Assembly: GCF_045689735.1 (NCBI RefSeq)
Contig: NZ_CP142685.1
Location: 682,001 to 746,000, forward strand
Direction: 5' to 3'
Origin: Halothiobacillus sp045689735
Lineage (GTDB): Bacteria > Pseudomonadota > Gammaproteobacteria > Halothiobacillales > Halothiobacillaceae
Length of the DNA stretch: 64,000 nt
The position numbers and the translations under genes are program-made. The notes under the pieces were generated by a model. That model saw only the letters and a list, made by a program, of their open reading frames with translations. It was not told the DNA's origin and did not search any database. This document shows positions 51,803-60,359 of this stretch, one piece after another. Position 1 is the first letter of the stretch. Each line of letters opens with the position of its first letter.

Positions 51803-53140
51803 ATGAGTGCATCTGCGCCGCGCGTTGGTTTTGTCAGCCTGGGTTGTCCGAAGGCATTGGTCGATTCCGAGCGCATCCTCACCCAGTTGCGGGCTGAGGG
51901 TTATGATCTGTCGCCCAGTTATGACGACGCCGATCTCGTGATCGTCAACACCTGTGGGTTTATCGATTCGGCGACGGAAGAATCACTCGACGCGATCGGC
52001 GAGGCGCTGGCGGAAAATGGCAAAGTCATCGTCACCGGTTGCCTGGGCGGGCGGGACGAGGGGGCGCTGATTCGTGCGCGGCATCCGAGCGTGCTGGCCA
52101 TCACCGGCGCGCATGCTTATGGTGAGGTGATGGGGGCGGTGCATCAATACCTGCCGCCCCGTCACGATCCCTTCACCGATCTGGTGCCCGCACCCAAGCC
52201 CGATGCCGTGGGCGTGAAACTCACGCCGCGCCATTATGCGTATCTCAAAATCTCCGAAGGCTGCAATCATCGTTGCAGCTTCTGCATCATCCCCAGCCTG
52301 CGCGGGGATTTGGTCAGCCGCCCGATTGGCTCGGTGCTGACCGAGGCGCAAAATCTGGTCAATGCGGGCGTGCGCGAGTTGCTCGTCGTCTCGCAAGATA
52401 CCAGCGCCTATGGGCTGGATACCAAATACAAGCTCGATTTTTTCGGCGGTAAGCCGGTTAAGACCCGATTCAAGGAGCTGGCGGCCGAACTGGGGCAGAT
52501 GGATGCGTGGATTCGCCTGCATTATGTGTACCCGTACCCGCATGTCGATGAGGTTATCCCGTTGATGGCGGAGGGTTGGGTACTGCCCTATCTCGATATT
52601 CCGTTCCAGCATGCCAGCCCGGCGATTCTCAAGGCGATGAAGCGCCCGGCATCGAGTGAAAATGTGCTGGCACGCCTGCGTAGCTGGCGGGAAACCTGTC
52701 CAGATTTGACGCTGCGTTCAACATTCATCGTCGGCTTTCCGGGGGAGACCGAGGACGATTTCGCGCAACTGCTGGATTTTCTGGATGAAGCGCAGCTGGA
52801 TCGAGTCGGCGCGTTTGCCTACTCACCCGTCGATGGAGCCACTGCCAATGCGCTGCCCAATCCGGTGCCGGAAGAGGTCAAGCAGGAGCGGCTGGCGCGA
52901 TTTATGGCGCGGCAGGCGGAAATCAGTGCGGCTAAATTGCAGCGCAAGATTGGCCAGACGGTCGATGTGCTGATCGACGAGGTCGATGACGATGGCGCGA
53001 TCGGTCGTAGCGCTGCCGATGCGCCGGAGATCGATGGCGTCGTGATTCTGCCGGGAATCACCGATGTTCAGCCGGGTGATTTTGTCGAAGTGACCATCAC
53101 CGCAGCCGATGAGCATGATTTATGGGGCGAACCCTGCTGA
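51803..53140 (+). CDS. rimO: Ribosomal protein S12 methylthiotransferase
   Basis: Radical-SAM enzyme adding a methylthio group to Asp88 of S12. The 445-aa protein has the UPF0004 domain with three cluster cysteines (FVSLGCPKALVDSERI, NTCGFID, VTGCLGGRD), the radical SAM CNHRCSFCIIP motif and a C-terminal TRAM domain. Overlaps the DUF3565 gene by 19 bp. Confidence 0.96.
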   Translation: MSASAPRVGFVSLGCPKALVDSERILTQLRAEGYDLSPSYDDADLVIVNTCGFIDSATEESLDAIGEALAENGKVIVTGCLGGRDEGALIRARHPSVLAITGAHAYGEVMGAVHQYLPPRHDPFTDLVPAPKPDAVGVKLTPRHYAYLKISEGCNHRCSFCIIPSLRGDLVSRPIGSVLTEAQNLVNAGVRELLVVSQDTSAYGLDTKYKLDFFGGKPVKTRFKELAAELGQMDAWIRLHYVYPYPHVDEVIPLMAEGWVLPYLDIPFQHASPAILKAMKRPASSENVLARLRSWRETCPDLTLRSTFIVGFPGETEDDFAQLLDFLDEAQLDRVGAFAYSPVDGATANALPNPVPEEVKQERLARFMARQAEISAAKLQRKIGQTVDVLIDEVDDDGAIGRSAADAPEIDGVVILPGITDVQPGDFVEVTITAADEHDLWGEPC

Positions 53141-53397
53141 CGGCGCCGCCGAAAGCGATACTGTCATTTCATCGCGATACACTTGGGGATTGTGTGGCGC
53201 GCTTGGCCTGCGGACATCATCAACACACGCGGGATAATCCGCCCTGGGTTGATCGTCCCTGGGTGCGTACGGCGGCGGGGCGTGCCCGCATGATCGGCAG
53301 TTTGTTGCCCTGCGTGAAATGCCGCGACGGCCTGCCACCCGACCCGCCACCACCGCCAGAATCTTGCTTGCCCTTGACGGAGCCTGTTGATGAATAA
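53122..53397 (+). CDS. DUF3565 family small protein
   Basis: A 91-aa protein resembling DUF3565: ILSFHRDTLGDCVARLACGH then QHTRDNPPWVDRPWV and LLPCVKC. The spaced Cys/His residues suggest zinc binding. The ATG at 53122 lies inside rimO and its end overlaps the moaB start by 8 bp, so it is translated between them. The proline-rich tail (DPPPPPES) is unusual. Function unknown. Confidence 0.7.
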   Translation: MGRTLLTAPPKAILSFHRDTLGDCVARLACGHHQHTRDNPPWVDRPWVRTAAGRARMIGSLLPCVKCRDGLPPDPPPPPESCLPLTEPVDE

Positions 53398-53911
53398 GCC
53401 GCGTGAATTTTTGCCGCTCAATATTGCGGTGCTGACCGTATCGGATACCCGTAGCCTGGCAGACGATCGCTCCGGCGACCTGCTGGTGGCGCGTCTGACG
53501 GCCGCCGGTCATCGATTGCACGAACGGCAGATCGTTCGCGACGACAAATATGCGATTCGGGCGGTGGTTTCTGGCTGGATTGCCGCTCCCCACTGTCAGG
53601 TCGTGATCAGCACTGGCGGCACGGGCCTGACGGGGCGGGATGGGACCCCGGAAGCACTTATCCCGCTGTTTGATAAGGAAATCGAAGGCTTTGGCGAGAT
53701 CTTCCGCATGGTGTCCTGGCAGAAGATCGGCACCTCGACCCTGCAATCGCGCGCCACGGCGGGGGTCGCCAATGGCACCTATCTGTTTGTGTTGCCGGGT
53801 TCGACCAGCGCCTGTGCCGATGCCTGGGACATGGTGATTGCGGCGCAGCTCGACTATCGCACCGCGCCCTGCAATATGGTCGAACTGATGCCGCGTTTGA
53901 CCGAACAATAA
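53390..53911 (+). CDS. moaB: Molybdenum cofactor biosynthesis protein B
   Basis: MogA/MoaB-type molybdopterin adenylyltransferase family, 173 aa. Motifs: AVLTVSDTRSLADDRSGD, ISTGGTGLTGRDGTPEAL and FVLPGSTSACADAWD. The start is ATG 53390 (a TTG precedes it). No other moa genes are near. Confidence 0.92.
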   Translation: MNKPREFLPLNIAVLTVSDTRSLADDRSGDLLVARLTAAGHRLHERQIVRDDKYAIRAVVSGWIAAPHCQVVISTGGTGLTGRDGTPEALIPLFDKEIEGFGEIFRMVSWQKIGTSTLQSRATAGVANGTYLFVLPGSTSACADAWDMVIAAQLDYRTAPCNMVELMPRLTEQ

Positions 53912-53921
53912 GCGCAGCCTC

Positions 53922-55754
53922 ATGAATCAACCCACGCGCCCGCGCGCCTTGTTCGCGGTCAGCTCTCTTGGGCTGGGTCATGCCACGCGCAGCCTGGTGG
54001 TGATGCGGCATTTCTTGTCCCAGGGGTATCAACTCACGGTGATTTCCACCGGCAACGCCTTGGCGTTCTTGCGCATGGAGTTGGCGGACGCCTCGGTCGT
54101 TTTCGAGGACTGGCCGGATTACCCGCCGCTGGAACGCGGGACGGGCTGGCGTTTTTATATGTATTTGGCCTGGGATCTCTTCCAGACTTGGCGGCGGATT
54201 TCCGCTGAAAATCGTCGATTCGCAGCGATTGCCGCGCAGTTTGATGTGATATTCAGCGATGGCCGTTATGGCATTTTCCATTCGGCCGTGCCCTCGGTGA
54301 TTCTGTCGCACCAGATTGCCTTTATTCCGCCGAAAGGCCTGCGCGAAGTGGGCTGGCTGAGCGACTGGCTGAATGTCAGCGCGCTCAAAAAATTCGACGC
54401 CATCCTGATTCCCGACTACCCCTGTCCCAGTTTGAACCTTGCCGGCAATCTGTCGCATACCCCGGTGCTGCATGGCGCGCGGCATGATTACATCGGCATC
54501 CTGTCCTCCTATCCGCCGCCGCCGCCCGAGACCGAACAGGATATTGATTTCTTGTTTGTCATTAGCGGCTATCTGCAGGAGCACAAGGGCGCTTTTGTGC
54601 GGGGTTTGCTGGAACAGGCGCGCTCGATGCCGGGGCGCAAGGTATTCGTGCTTGGCGATGCTAATGCCAACCCCGCCGATTACGCCGCCTATGAGATGCC
54701 GGATCTGACCATATATCCTCTGGCCAGTGGCGATCTGCGGCAAACCCTGTTCAATCGCGCCCGTTGCGTGGTGTCGCGGGCAGGCTATACCACGGTGATG
54801 GATCTGGTCGAGCACGATAAACCCGCGTTGCTCATCCCGACGCCGAACCAGACCGAGCAGGAGTATCTGGGTTTCTATCTGGGGGGGCTGGGCTACTTTG
54901 CGACCCGCCCGCAAACCCAGGATTGGGCGCTGCCGGATGCCGTGCAGGACATCCACCGAACCGCCCGTTTCCAGCCGCCGTGGCGTACCGCCGAATCCCT
55001 CAAGCGGATCGATGCCGTGCTCGCGCCGCTGGTGTTCAAGAATTTTTTCAGCATCATCGTTCCCGCGCACAATGAAGCAGCGGAACTGGGTCGCACGCTC
55101 GATGCGTTATTCGCCCAGCATTATCCGGCGGGGCGGTGGGAGGTGATCGTCGTCGAGAACGGCTCGACCGATGGCACCCTGGCCATTGCGCAATCGTATC
55201 TTGAGCGGGCGGAGTTACCTTGTGCGTATCGGGTCATCCAGAGCGAACGGGGCGTGTCGAACGCCAAAAATGCCGGACTGGCCGCCGTTGATCCGCAATC
55301 GCAATGGGTGGTGTTCTGTGACGCCGACACCCGTTTGTTGCCCGGAGCCCTGCTGCATTTCAACACCTGGCTCAATCGGCAGGGCGAAGGGCAGGCGGTC
55401 GGCACCACGGCCGTGCGGCCTTTCCCGGATCGCCGCTGGCGCGCGCGTGCCTGGTTCGCCCTGTATGACGGGTTGCATCGGTTCACCCGCAGCTCGTATG
55501 CCATCCAGATTGCCCGAACGCCGATCGCGCGCGGGGTCGGCTTTCATCCGGAACTCAATTTCGCCGAAGACCTGACCTTCATTCGCGAGTGCCTGCGCTA
55601 CGGGCGATTTTTCTTTGTCCCCACCGAATTCGTGCAAACCTCTACCCGGCGCTTTGAGGCCAATGGCTACCTGCGCCAAAGCCTCAAGTGGTTGGTCGAA
55701 GCACTCATGCCGATGCGTTACAAGCGCCATCGCGGTTACGATGTCATTCGATGA
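53922..55754 (+). CDS. Two-domain glycosyltransferase (GT-B + GT2 fusion)
   Basis: 610 aa joining two transferase folds. Residues about 8-365 form a MurG/GT28-like GT-B unit: FAVSSLGLGHATRSLVVMRH, FSDGRYGIFHS and the donor segment VVSRAGYTTVMDLVEHDKPA. Residues about 375-600 form a GT2 (GT-A) unit starting FFSIIVPAHNEAAELGRTLD, with VVENGSTDGT, VVFCDADTR and FAEDLTFIRECLRYG. Probably acts on a lipid-linked or surface glycan; no substrate can be deduced. The end overlaps the DedA gene by 14 bp, hinting at membrane lipid coupling. Confidence 0.85.
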   Translation: MNQPTRPRALFAVSSLGLGHATRSLVVMRHFLSQGYQLTVISTGNALAFLRMELADASVVFEDWPDYPPLERGTGWRFYMYLAWDLFQTWRRISAENRRFAAIAAQFDVIFSDGRYGIFHSAVPSVILSHQIAFIPPKGLREVGWLSDWLNVSALKKFDAILIPDYPCPSLNLAGNLSHTPVLHGARHDYIGILSSYPPPPPETEQDIDFLFVISGYLQEHKGAFVRGLLEQARSMPGRKVFVLGDANANPADYAAYEMPDLTIYPLASGDLRQTLFNRARCVVSRAGYTTVMDLVEHDKPALLIPTPNQTEQEYLGFYLGGLGYFATRPQTQDWALPDAVQDIHRTARFQPPWRTAESLKRIDAVLAPLVFKNFFSIIVPAHNEAAELGRTLDALFAQHYPAGRWEVIVVENGSTDGTLAIAQSYLERAELPCAYRVIQSERGVSNAKNAGLAAVDPQSQWVVFCDADTRLLPGALLHFNTWLNRQGEGQAVGTTAVRPFPDRRWRARAWFALYDGLHRFTRSSYAIQIARTPIARGVGFHPELNFAEDLTFIRECLRYGRFFFVPTEFVQTSTRRFEANGYLRQSLKWLVEALMPMRYKRHRGYDVIR

Positions 55755-56499
55755 CCTGGGCTCTTTCGAGCAATTCGCCGCTTTCTTGCAGGCGCATCAA
55801 CGCACGGCCTATGCCTTGCTGTTTGCAGGCGCTTTGCTCGAAACCCTGATCCCGTTCTCACTGTTCATCTTGGGGGAAGTCGTCTTTCTGGCGGGCGCCG
55901 TGCTCGCGGGAATGGGCGTGCTCAATGTCTGGGGCGTCATGGCCGCGTTGTTTGCGGGCGGAATTCTCGGCGACAACCTGAGCTACGGCATTGGCCGACG
56001 CTATGGCATCGGCCTCTTCACCCACCTGCAGCGCTGGCCCTTGATTGGCAAACAGTTTCATCCACAAAACTATGCGCGCGGGGCGGACTTTTTCGCCCGT
56101 CATGGCGCCATGGCCGTGTTCATCGCCCGATTATCCGGCCCGCTATCTTGGATCACCCCTGCATTGGCCGGCATTTTCCGGCTGGATTACGGTACCTTCC
56201 TGCGTTTCAATACCCCAGCGGTCATTATCGGCATCAGCCAGTTCATCCTCGTTGGCTATTTTTTTGGGAATTACCTGCCCCTCATCATCGGTTGGGTGCG
56301 CCGTTACGGCTGGCCGCTCGCCGCGCTGATCGGATTTATCCTTTTGTCCGCCTGGGCAATCTATCGCTTTATTCGCTGGCGCGCCGACTTAGACCGCGCA
56401 GAAGTTCGCCTGGAGCGCTTTGTTCGCGCCCATTTTGGAGTCACCGTCGGTGCGCTGATCGCTTTGATTCTGTTGATTTTTTTCTGGACTGCGCGTTGA
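55741..56499 (+). CDS. DedA family membrane protein
   Basis: A 252-aa protein with around six hydrophobic segments. Family features: LLETLIPFSLFILGEVVFLA, the GGILGDNLSYGIGRRYG motif and FFARHGAMAVFIARLSGP. DedA/SNARE-associated proteins are now viewed as transporters or flippases for undecaprenyl phosphate or phosphatidylethanolamine. ATG 55741 lies within the end of the glycosyltransferase gene, so co-translation is likely. Confidence 0.88.
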   Translation: MSFDDLGSFEQFAAFLQAHQRTAYALLFAGALLETLIPFSLFILGEVVFLAGAVLAGMGVLNVWGVMAALFAGGILGDNLSYGIGRRYGIGLFTHLQRWPLIGKQFHPQNYARGADFFARHGAMAVFIARLSGPLSWITPALAGIFRLDYGTFLRFNTPAVIIGISQFILVGYFFGNYLPLIIGWVRRYGWPLAALIGFILLSAWAIYRFIRWRADLDRAEVRLERFVRAHFGVTVGALIALILLIFFWTAR

Positions 56500-56606
56500 G
56501 CCGAATCGGGGTGGGGCGGCAAATCGCGCACCGCTGTCGGTATTCGATCCCCGGTTTACCTCCTCGTTCTTCGCTTGAGTTAAGGTGCCGGACGACACGC
56601 GACGCT

Positions 56607-56634
56607 TTGCCGCACTGCGCGATGCGCGTAGAAT
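56607..56634 (+). promoter_or_regulatory. Sigma-70 promoter of ssrA
   Basis: TTGCCG (56607-56612), 16-bp spacer, TAGAAT (56629-56634). Transcription would begin near 56641, about 80 nt before the mature tmRNA end, consistent with a processed precursor. Confidence 0.5.
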
Positions 56635-56719
56635 CCCATTCGCGTTTGGGTGCGGGTTCCTCTCGCCGGTTGGGCAGGGGCTTGAACTTTTTCCCCGTGA
56701 ATCCATCAACGCATACCCA

Positions 56720-57078
56720 GGGGGTGACATGGCTTCGACGCGGGTCACGAAACTCTAGGTGCATGTCGAGGGGTAGAGCCTCGTAAAAATCTGCAAAAAA
56801 TTTAGTTGCCAACGACGACAACTACGCACTCGCTGCCTAAACCCCAGTAGGGTGCCGTCTGACTGAAGCCGTGCTTGTGCGTTCAGGTTCCAGGCGTCGA
56901 TTCTCACAAGATCGCCAAAAAGTGCGTCCGGCGCGGATTGGTTAAAACCCTACCGGAATCGCCGTCGGTTTTCCCCGCCTGTTGGGTAGCCGCCGGTTAA
57001 AACAATCAGCAGGAAAAACATGTAGTACCGACAGCGTAGGATTTGCGGACGCGGGTTCAATTCCCGCCACCTCCACCA
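56720..57078 (+). ncRNA. ssrA: Transfer-messenger RNA (tmRNA)
   Basis: 359 nt, one-piece. The 5' GGGGGTG pairs with CACCTCC of the 3' end, followed by A and encoded CCA (57076-57078); the T arm GCGGGTTCAATTCCCGC is clear. The tag frame at 56808-56840 encodes ANDDNYALAA and stops with TAA. tmRNA rescues stalled ribosomes with SmpB. Its 3' end is a frequent integration site, and a broken integrase follows here. Confidence 0.97.
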
Positions 57079-57111
57079 AAATTACTTCCGGCGAGTTCCG
57101 GAAACTTACGA

Positions 57112-57145
57112 AAACCCGCGATAGCTAAAGCTTCGTGGGTTTTTT
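57112..57145 (+). terminator. Rho-independent terminator of ssrA
   Basis: AAACCCGCGA (57112-57121) pairs with TCGTGGGTTT (57133-57142, one G-U), with 11-nt loop and T tract. Confidence 0.8.
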
Positions 57146-57164
57146 GTTACATGCTGGGTTCCAT

Positions 57165-57242
57165 TGGGTTCTGGGGGTATCCGATCCTGATTGGGGGTAT
57201 TGTAGGGGTATTATGCCCGTTCCCCTGATCCAATACCCCCAG
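57165..57242. repeat. GGGGGTAT repeat cluster upstream of the integrase remnant
   Basis: Three direct copies (tgggggtatcc, tgggggtattg, aggggtatta at about 57172-57212) and one inverted copy (aatacccccag, 57230-57241). Such arrays next to an integrase start resemble arm-type recombinase binding sites of an attachment region. Function inferred from position. Confidence 0.45.
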
Positions 57243-57266
57243 CCCGTTTCCTGTGGAGGCTAAGCC

Positions 57267-57365
57267 ATGCCGCTTACTGAAGTAGCTATTCGCAAAACCA
57301 AGGCTGAAGCCAAGCCGATCAAGCTTTCTGACGGGCATGTATCTGCTGATCCAGCCCACGGGTTC
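57267..57365 (+). pseudogene. P4-type integrase, N-terminal remnant
   Basis: ATG 57267 with GTGGAGG upstream: MPLTEVAIRKTKAEAKPIKL then SDG, the typical start of P4-family island integrases (MPLTEIAIR.AKP..KPYKLSDG). One base is missing after SDG; in the next frame MYLLIQPTGS continues the domain. The gene is then cut by the palindrome at 57366. It lies 190 bp past the tmRNA gene, identifying ssrA as the integration site. Confidence 0.85.
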
Positions 57366-57440
57366 TGTAGTAGTCGCGACTTGACCTGACAGTCGCTTCC
57401 GAAAACCCGGTAACTGTCAGATCAAGTCGCGACTACTACA
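57366..57440. repeat. 75-bp near-perfect palindrome (27 of 28 bp arms)
   Basis: Left arm 57366-57393 begins TGTAGTAGTCGCGACTTGAC; right arm 57413-57440 is its reverse complement with one mismatch; 19-bp centre. It interrupts the integrase remnant at QPTGS. It looks like two IS ends brought together (MITE or excision scar). The remaining 57441-57528 contains two attacccca repeats before fic but no gene. Confidence 0.85.
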
Positions 57441-57528
57441 GGTGATCATTCATTTATAGGGGCAATGGCATAGCGTATTACCCCAATTAAGGATACGATT
57501 ACCCCATTTACGGCTCCCGAGATCCTTC

Positions 57529-58629
57529 ATGCACTCACTCTTGCCCGACTACCTCGCCAAGCTGCGCTTTGATGCCCAGCAACTGGCGACGCTGCGCGCT
57601 CTGGGCGAGTACCGGGGTAAGCAGCAGCTGTACGTGGCACAGTCGCCGGAGGTGCTGAGCGACTTGCGGCAGGTGGCCGTGGTGGAGTCCACCGAGTCAT
57701 CCAACCGACTGGAGGGCGTGGTGGTGGCGGCGCACCGGCTGAAGTCGCTGGTGCTCAAAAACGCCACACCGCAGAGCCGCTCAGAGCAAGAGGTCGCAGG
57801 CTATCGTGACGCACTGGGTCTGATCCACGAAAGCGGCGAGCAGATGCCATTCTCGGAAGGCACAGTCTTGCAGCTTCACGGCATTCTGTATCGCTACATG
57901 CCACAGCCGGGCGGGCACTGGAAAGCCACGAATAACGACATCGTTGAACGCCACCCCGATGGCAGCTCGCGCATCCGCTTCCGGCCCGTGGCGGCGCATC
58001 TCACGCCCATGGCGATGACCGACCTGATTGCACGCTACCGCACGGCGCTGGATCAACATCTGGCCGACCCGCTGGTGCTGGTTCCGCTGGCCATCCTCGA
58101 TTTCCTCTGCATACATCCCTTCCCGGATGGCAACGGCCGCATGGCGCGGCTGCTGACCCTGCAGTTGCTTTATCACTTTGACTACGCGGTAGGCAGCTTC
58201 ATCAGTCTGGAGCGTATCTTCGAAGAGTCGAAAGAGAGCTATTTCGAAACGCTGGAGGCCAGCTCGCAAGGCTGGCATGAAGGCGCCCACAATATTGCCC
58301 CGTGGCTCGACTACTTCTGGGGCGCACTACTGCGCGCCTACAAGGAATTCGAAGAGCGCGTCGGCACCATCGAACGCGGGCGCGGCGCCAAGGGCGACCG
58401 TGTGCGCGCCGAAATCCTCAAGAGGAACCTGCCGTTCTCGATCTCGGAAATCGAAGAGGCCTGCCCCGGCATCAGCCGCGACATGGTCCGCGTCGTCTTG
58501 CGTGCCATGAAAGCTGAAGGGCTAATCACGCCAACGGGCAAAGGTCGCGCGGCCAAGTGGGAACAGATACAGCCATCCATCGGGCCATCCGTCACGGCCC
58601 CATCGAATTCAACAGGGAAAAAGCAATGA
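57529..58629 (+). CDS. Fic family protein (AMP-transferase fold)
   Basis: 366 aa. The Fic core HPFPDGNGRMAR starts at residue 196 (canonical HxFx(D/E)GNGRxxR, so catalytically competent). An inhibitory motif SNRLEG at residues 58-63 (SxxxEG) marks a class II, N-terminally self-inhibited enzyme. The C-terminal 70 residues look like a winged helix (EIEEACPGISRDMVRVVLRA). Fic proteins usually transfer AMP to target proteins. Its stop overlaps the hsdM start in ATGA, so it is the first gene of the defence operon. Confidence 0.93.
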   Translation: MHSLLPDYLAKLRFDAQQLATLRALGEYRGKQQLYVAQSPEVLSDLRQVAVVESTESSNRLEGVVVAAHRLKSLVLKNATPQSRSEQEVAGYRDALGLIHESGEQMPFSEGTVLQLHGILYRYMPQPGGHWKATNNDIVERHPDGSSRIRFRPVAAHLTPMAMTDLIARYRTALDQHLADPLVLVPLAILDFLCIHPFPDGNGRMARLLTLQLLYHFDYAVGSFISLERIFEESKESYFETLEASSQGWHEGAHNIAPWLDYFWGALLRAYKEFEERVGTIERGRGAKGDRVRAEILKRNLPFSISEIEEACPGISRDMVRVVLRAMKAEGLITPTGKGRAAKWEQIQPSIGPSVTAPSNSTGKKQ

Positions 58630-60359
58630 ACCCCATCGAACAACAATTCTTCAACGACCTCGAAAAAAAGCTGTGGACCGCCGCCGACAAACTGCGCTCC
58701 AACCTGGATGCCGCCGTCTACAAGCATGTGGTGCTGGGCCTGATCTTCCTGAAATATGTCTCCGACGCCTTCGAGGAACGGCAGAAAGAGCTGCGCGAGC
58801 AGTTCCAGAATCCCGATCATGATTACTACATGGCCCCGGAGGACTACGCCGACGACTACGAAGGTCACCTCGCCGCCGAGCTGGAGGTGCGCGACTACTA
58901 CACCGAGAAAAACGTCTTCTGGGTGCCGCTGGAAGCGCGTTGGCAAACCCTGCGCGACTGCGCCCAACTGCCGCCCAAAGCGCCGCTGCCGTGGAACAAG
59001 CCCGGTAAGGACGAGCCAGAAGAAATGCGCAGCGTGGGCTGGCTGATCGACAACGCCATGGAGGCGATCGAGCGCGAAAACGAGAAAAAGCTCAAGAACG
59101 TGCTCAACAAAGACTTCGCCCGCACCCAGATCGACAGCCACAAACTGGCCGACTTGATCGCCCACTTCTCCAACACCGACTTCAACCGCAAGGAATACAA
59201 CGGCCAGCCGCTGAGCCTGAAAAGCAAAGACATCCTCGGCCATGTTTACGAATACTTCCTCGGCCAGTTCGCGCTGGCCGAAGGCAAGAAAGGCGGTCAG
59301 TACTACACGCCCAAGAGTATCGTCACGCTGATCGTGGAAATGCTGCAGCCCTTCAAGGGCCGCGTGTACGACCCGGCCATGGGCTCAGGCGGCTTTTTTG
59401 TGCAGAGCGAAGAGTTCATCGAACAGCACGGCGGTAAGATCAACAAAGGCCAGATCAGCGTGTACGGCCAGGAAAGCAACCCCACCACCTGGCGCCTGGC
59501 CGCCATGAACATGGCCATCCGTGGCATTGACTTCAACTTCGGCGGCGCACCCGGCGATACGCTATTGAACGACCTGCACCCCGACCTGCGTGCCGACTTC
59601 GTTATGGCCAACCCGCCCTTCAACATGAAGGAATGGTGGAACGAAAAGCTCGCCAACGACCCGCGCTGGATCGCCGGCACCCCGCCGCAGGGCAACGCCA
59701 ACTTCGCCTGGTTGCAGCACATGCTCTACCACCTGGCCCCGGCGGGCAGCATGGCGCTGCTGCTGGCCAATGGCTCGATGAGCAGCAACACCAATAACGA
59801 AGGTGAGATTCGCAAAAAGCTGATCGAGGACGACTACGTGGAATGCATGGTCGCACTGCCCGGTCAGCTCTTCACCAACACGCAAATCCCGGCCTGCATC
59901 TGGTTCCTCACCCGCGACAAGCGCAATGGTTTGTCGCTCAACAAAACCAAGCGCGACCGGCGCGGCCAGTTCCTGTTCATCGACGCCCGCCAGCTCGGCT
60001 ACATGAAAGACCGGGTGCTGCGCGACTTCACGGTGGATGACATCAAGAAGATCGCTGACACCTTCCATGCCTGGCAACTTTCTTCTCCCTCTCCCCTTGC
60101 GGGAGAGGGTCGGGGAGAGGGGGTATATCAAGACATCCCCGGCTTCTGCTACTCGGCCACGCTGGACGACATCCGCAAGCACGAGCATGTGCTGACGCCA
60201 GGGCGCTATGTGGGCGCGGAAGAGCAGGAGGACGACGGCGAAGGCTTCGCCGACAAGATGGCGCGGCTGACGGCGCAGTTGTCCGAGCAGTTTGCTGAAA
60301 GCGCCAAGCTGGAGGGGGAGATCAAAAAGAACTTGGCGGGGTTGGGGTATTTGCTATGA
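58626..60359 (+). CDS. hsdM: Type I restriction-modification methyltransferase subunit
   Basis: N6-adenine methylase of a type I system. The 577-aa protein has the HsdM N-terminal helical domain (LRSNLDAAVYKHVVLGLIFL, residues 21-40), SAM motif VYDPAMGSGGFF at 247-258 and catalytic NPPF at 329-332. Residues about 483-500 (WQLSSPSPLAGEGRGEGVYQ) are an in-frame insert from a chromosomal palindromic repeat; homologues normally run directly into the E(Y)xDVPGFC segment. The start ATG 58626 overlaps the fic stop; the end overlaps the 67-aa gene by 4 bp. Confidence 0.95.
   Translation: MNPIEQQFFNDLEKKLWTAADKLRSNLDAAVYKHVVLGLIFLKYVSDAFEERQKELREQFQNPDHDYYMAPEDYADDYEGHLAAELEVRDYYTEKNVFWVPLEARWQTLRDCAQLPPKAPLPWNKPGKDEPEEMRSVGWLIDNAMEAIERENEKKLKNVLNKDFARTQIDSHKLADLIAHFSNTDFNRKEYNGQPLSLKSKDILGHVYEYFLGQFALAEGKKGGQYYTPKSIVTLIVEMLQPFKGRVYDPAMGSGGFFVQSEEFIEQHGGKINKGQISVYGQESNPTTWRLAAMNMAIRGIDFNFGGAPGDTLLNDLHPDLRADFVMANPPFNMKEWWNEKLANDPRWIAGTPPQGNANFAWLQHMLYHLAPAGSMALLLANGSMSSNTNNEGEIRKKLIEDDYVECMVALPGQLFTNTQIPACIWFLTRDKRNGLSLNKTKRDRRGQFLFIDARQLGYMKDRVLRDFTVDDIKKIADTFHAWQLSSPSPLAGEGRGEGVYQDIPGFCYSATLDDIRKHEHVLTPGRYVGAEEQEDDGEGFADKMARLTAQLSEQFAESAKLEGEIKKNLAGLGYLL
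60085..60123. repeat. Palindromic repeat inserted in hsdM
   Basis: CTCCCTCTCCCC-TTGC-GGGAGAGGG plus GGGGAGAGGG tail, a close variant of the palindromes at 5.65 and 11-12 kb. Its length keeps the hsdM frame open. Confidence 0.85.

Noticed and set aside
56389..56821. Leftward frames across the tmRNA promoter
   Set aside because: They overlap DedA and ssrA and have no recognisable protein features.
57147..57228. Short frames between ssrA and the integrase remnant
   Set aside because: They translate the terminator and GGGGGTAT repeats; no ribosome site.
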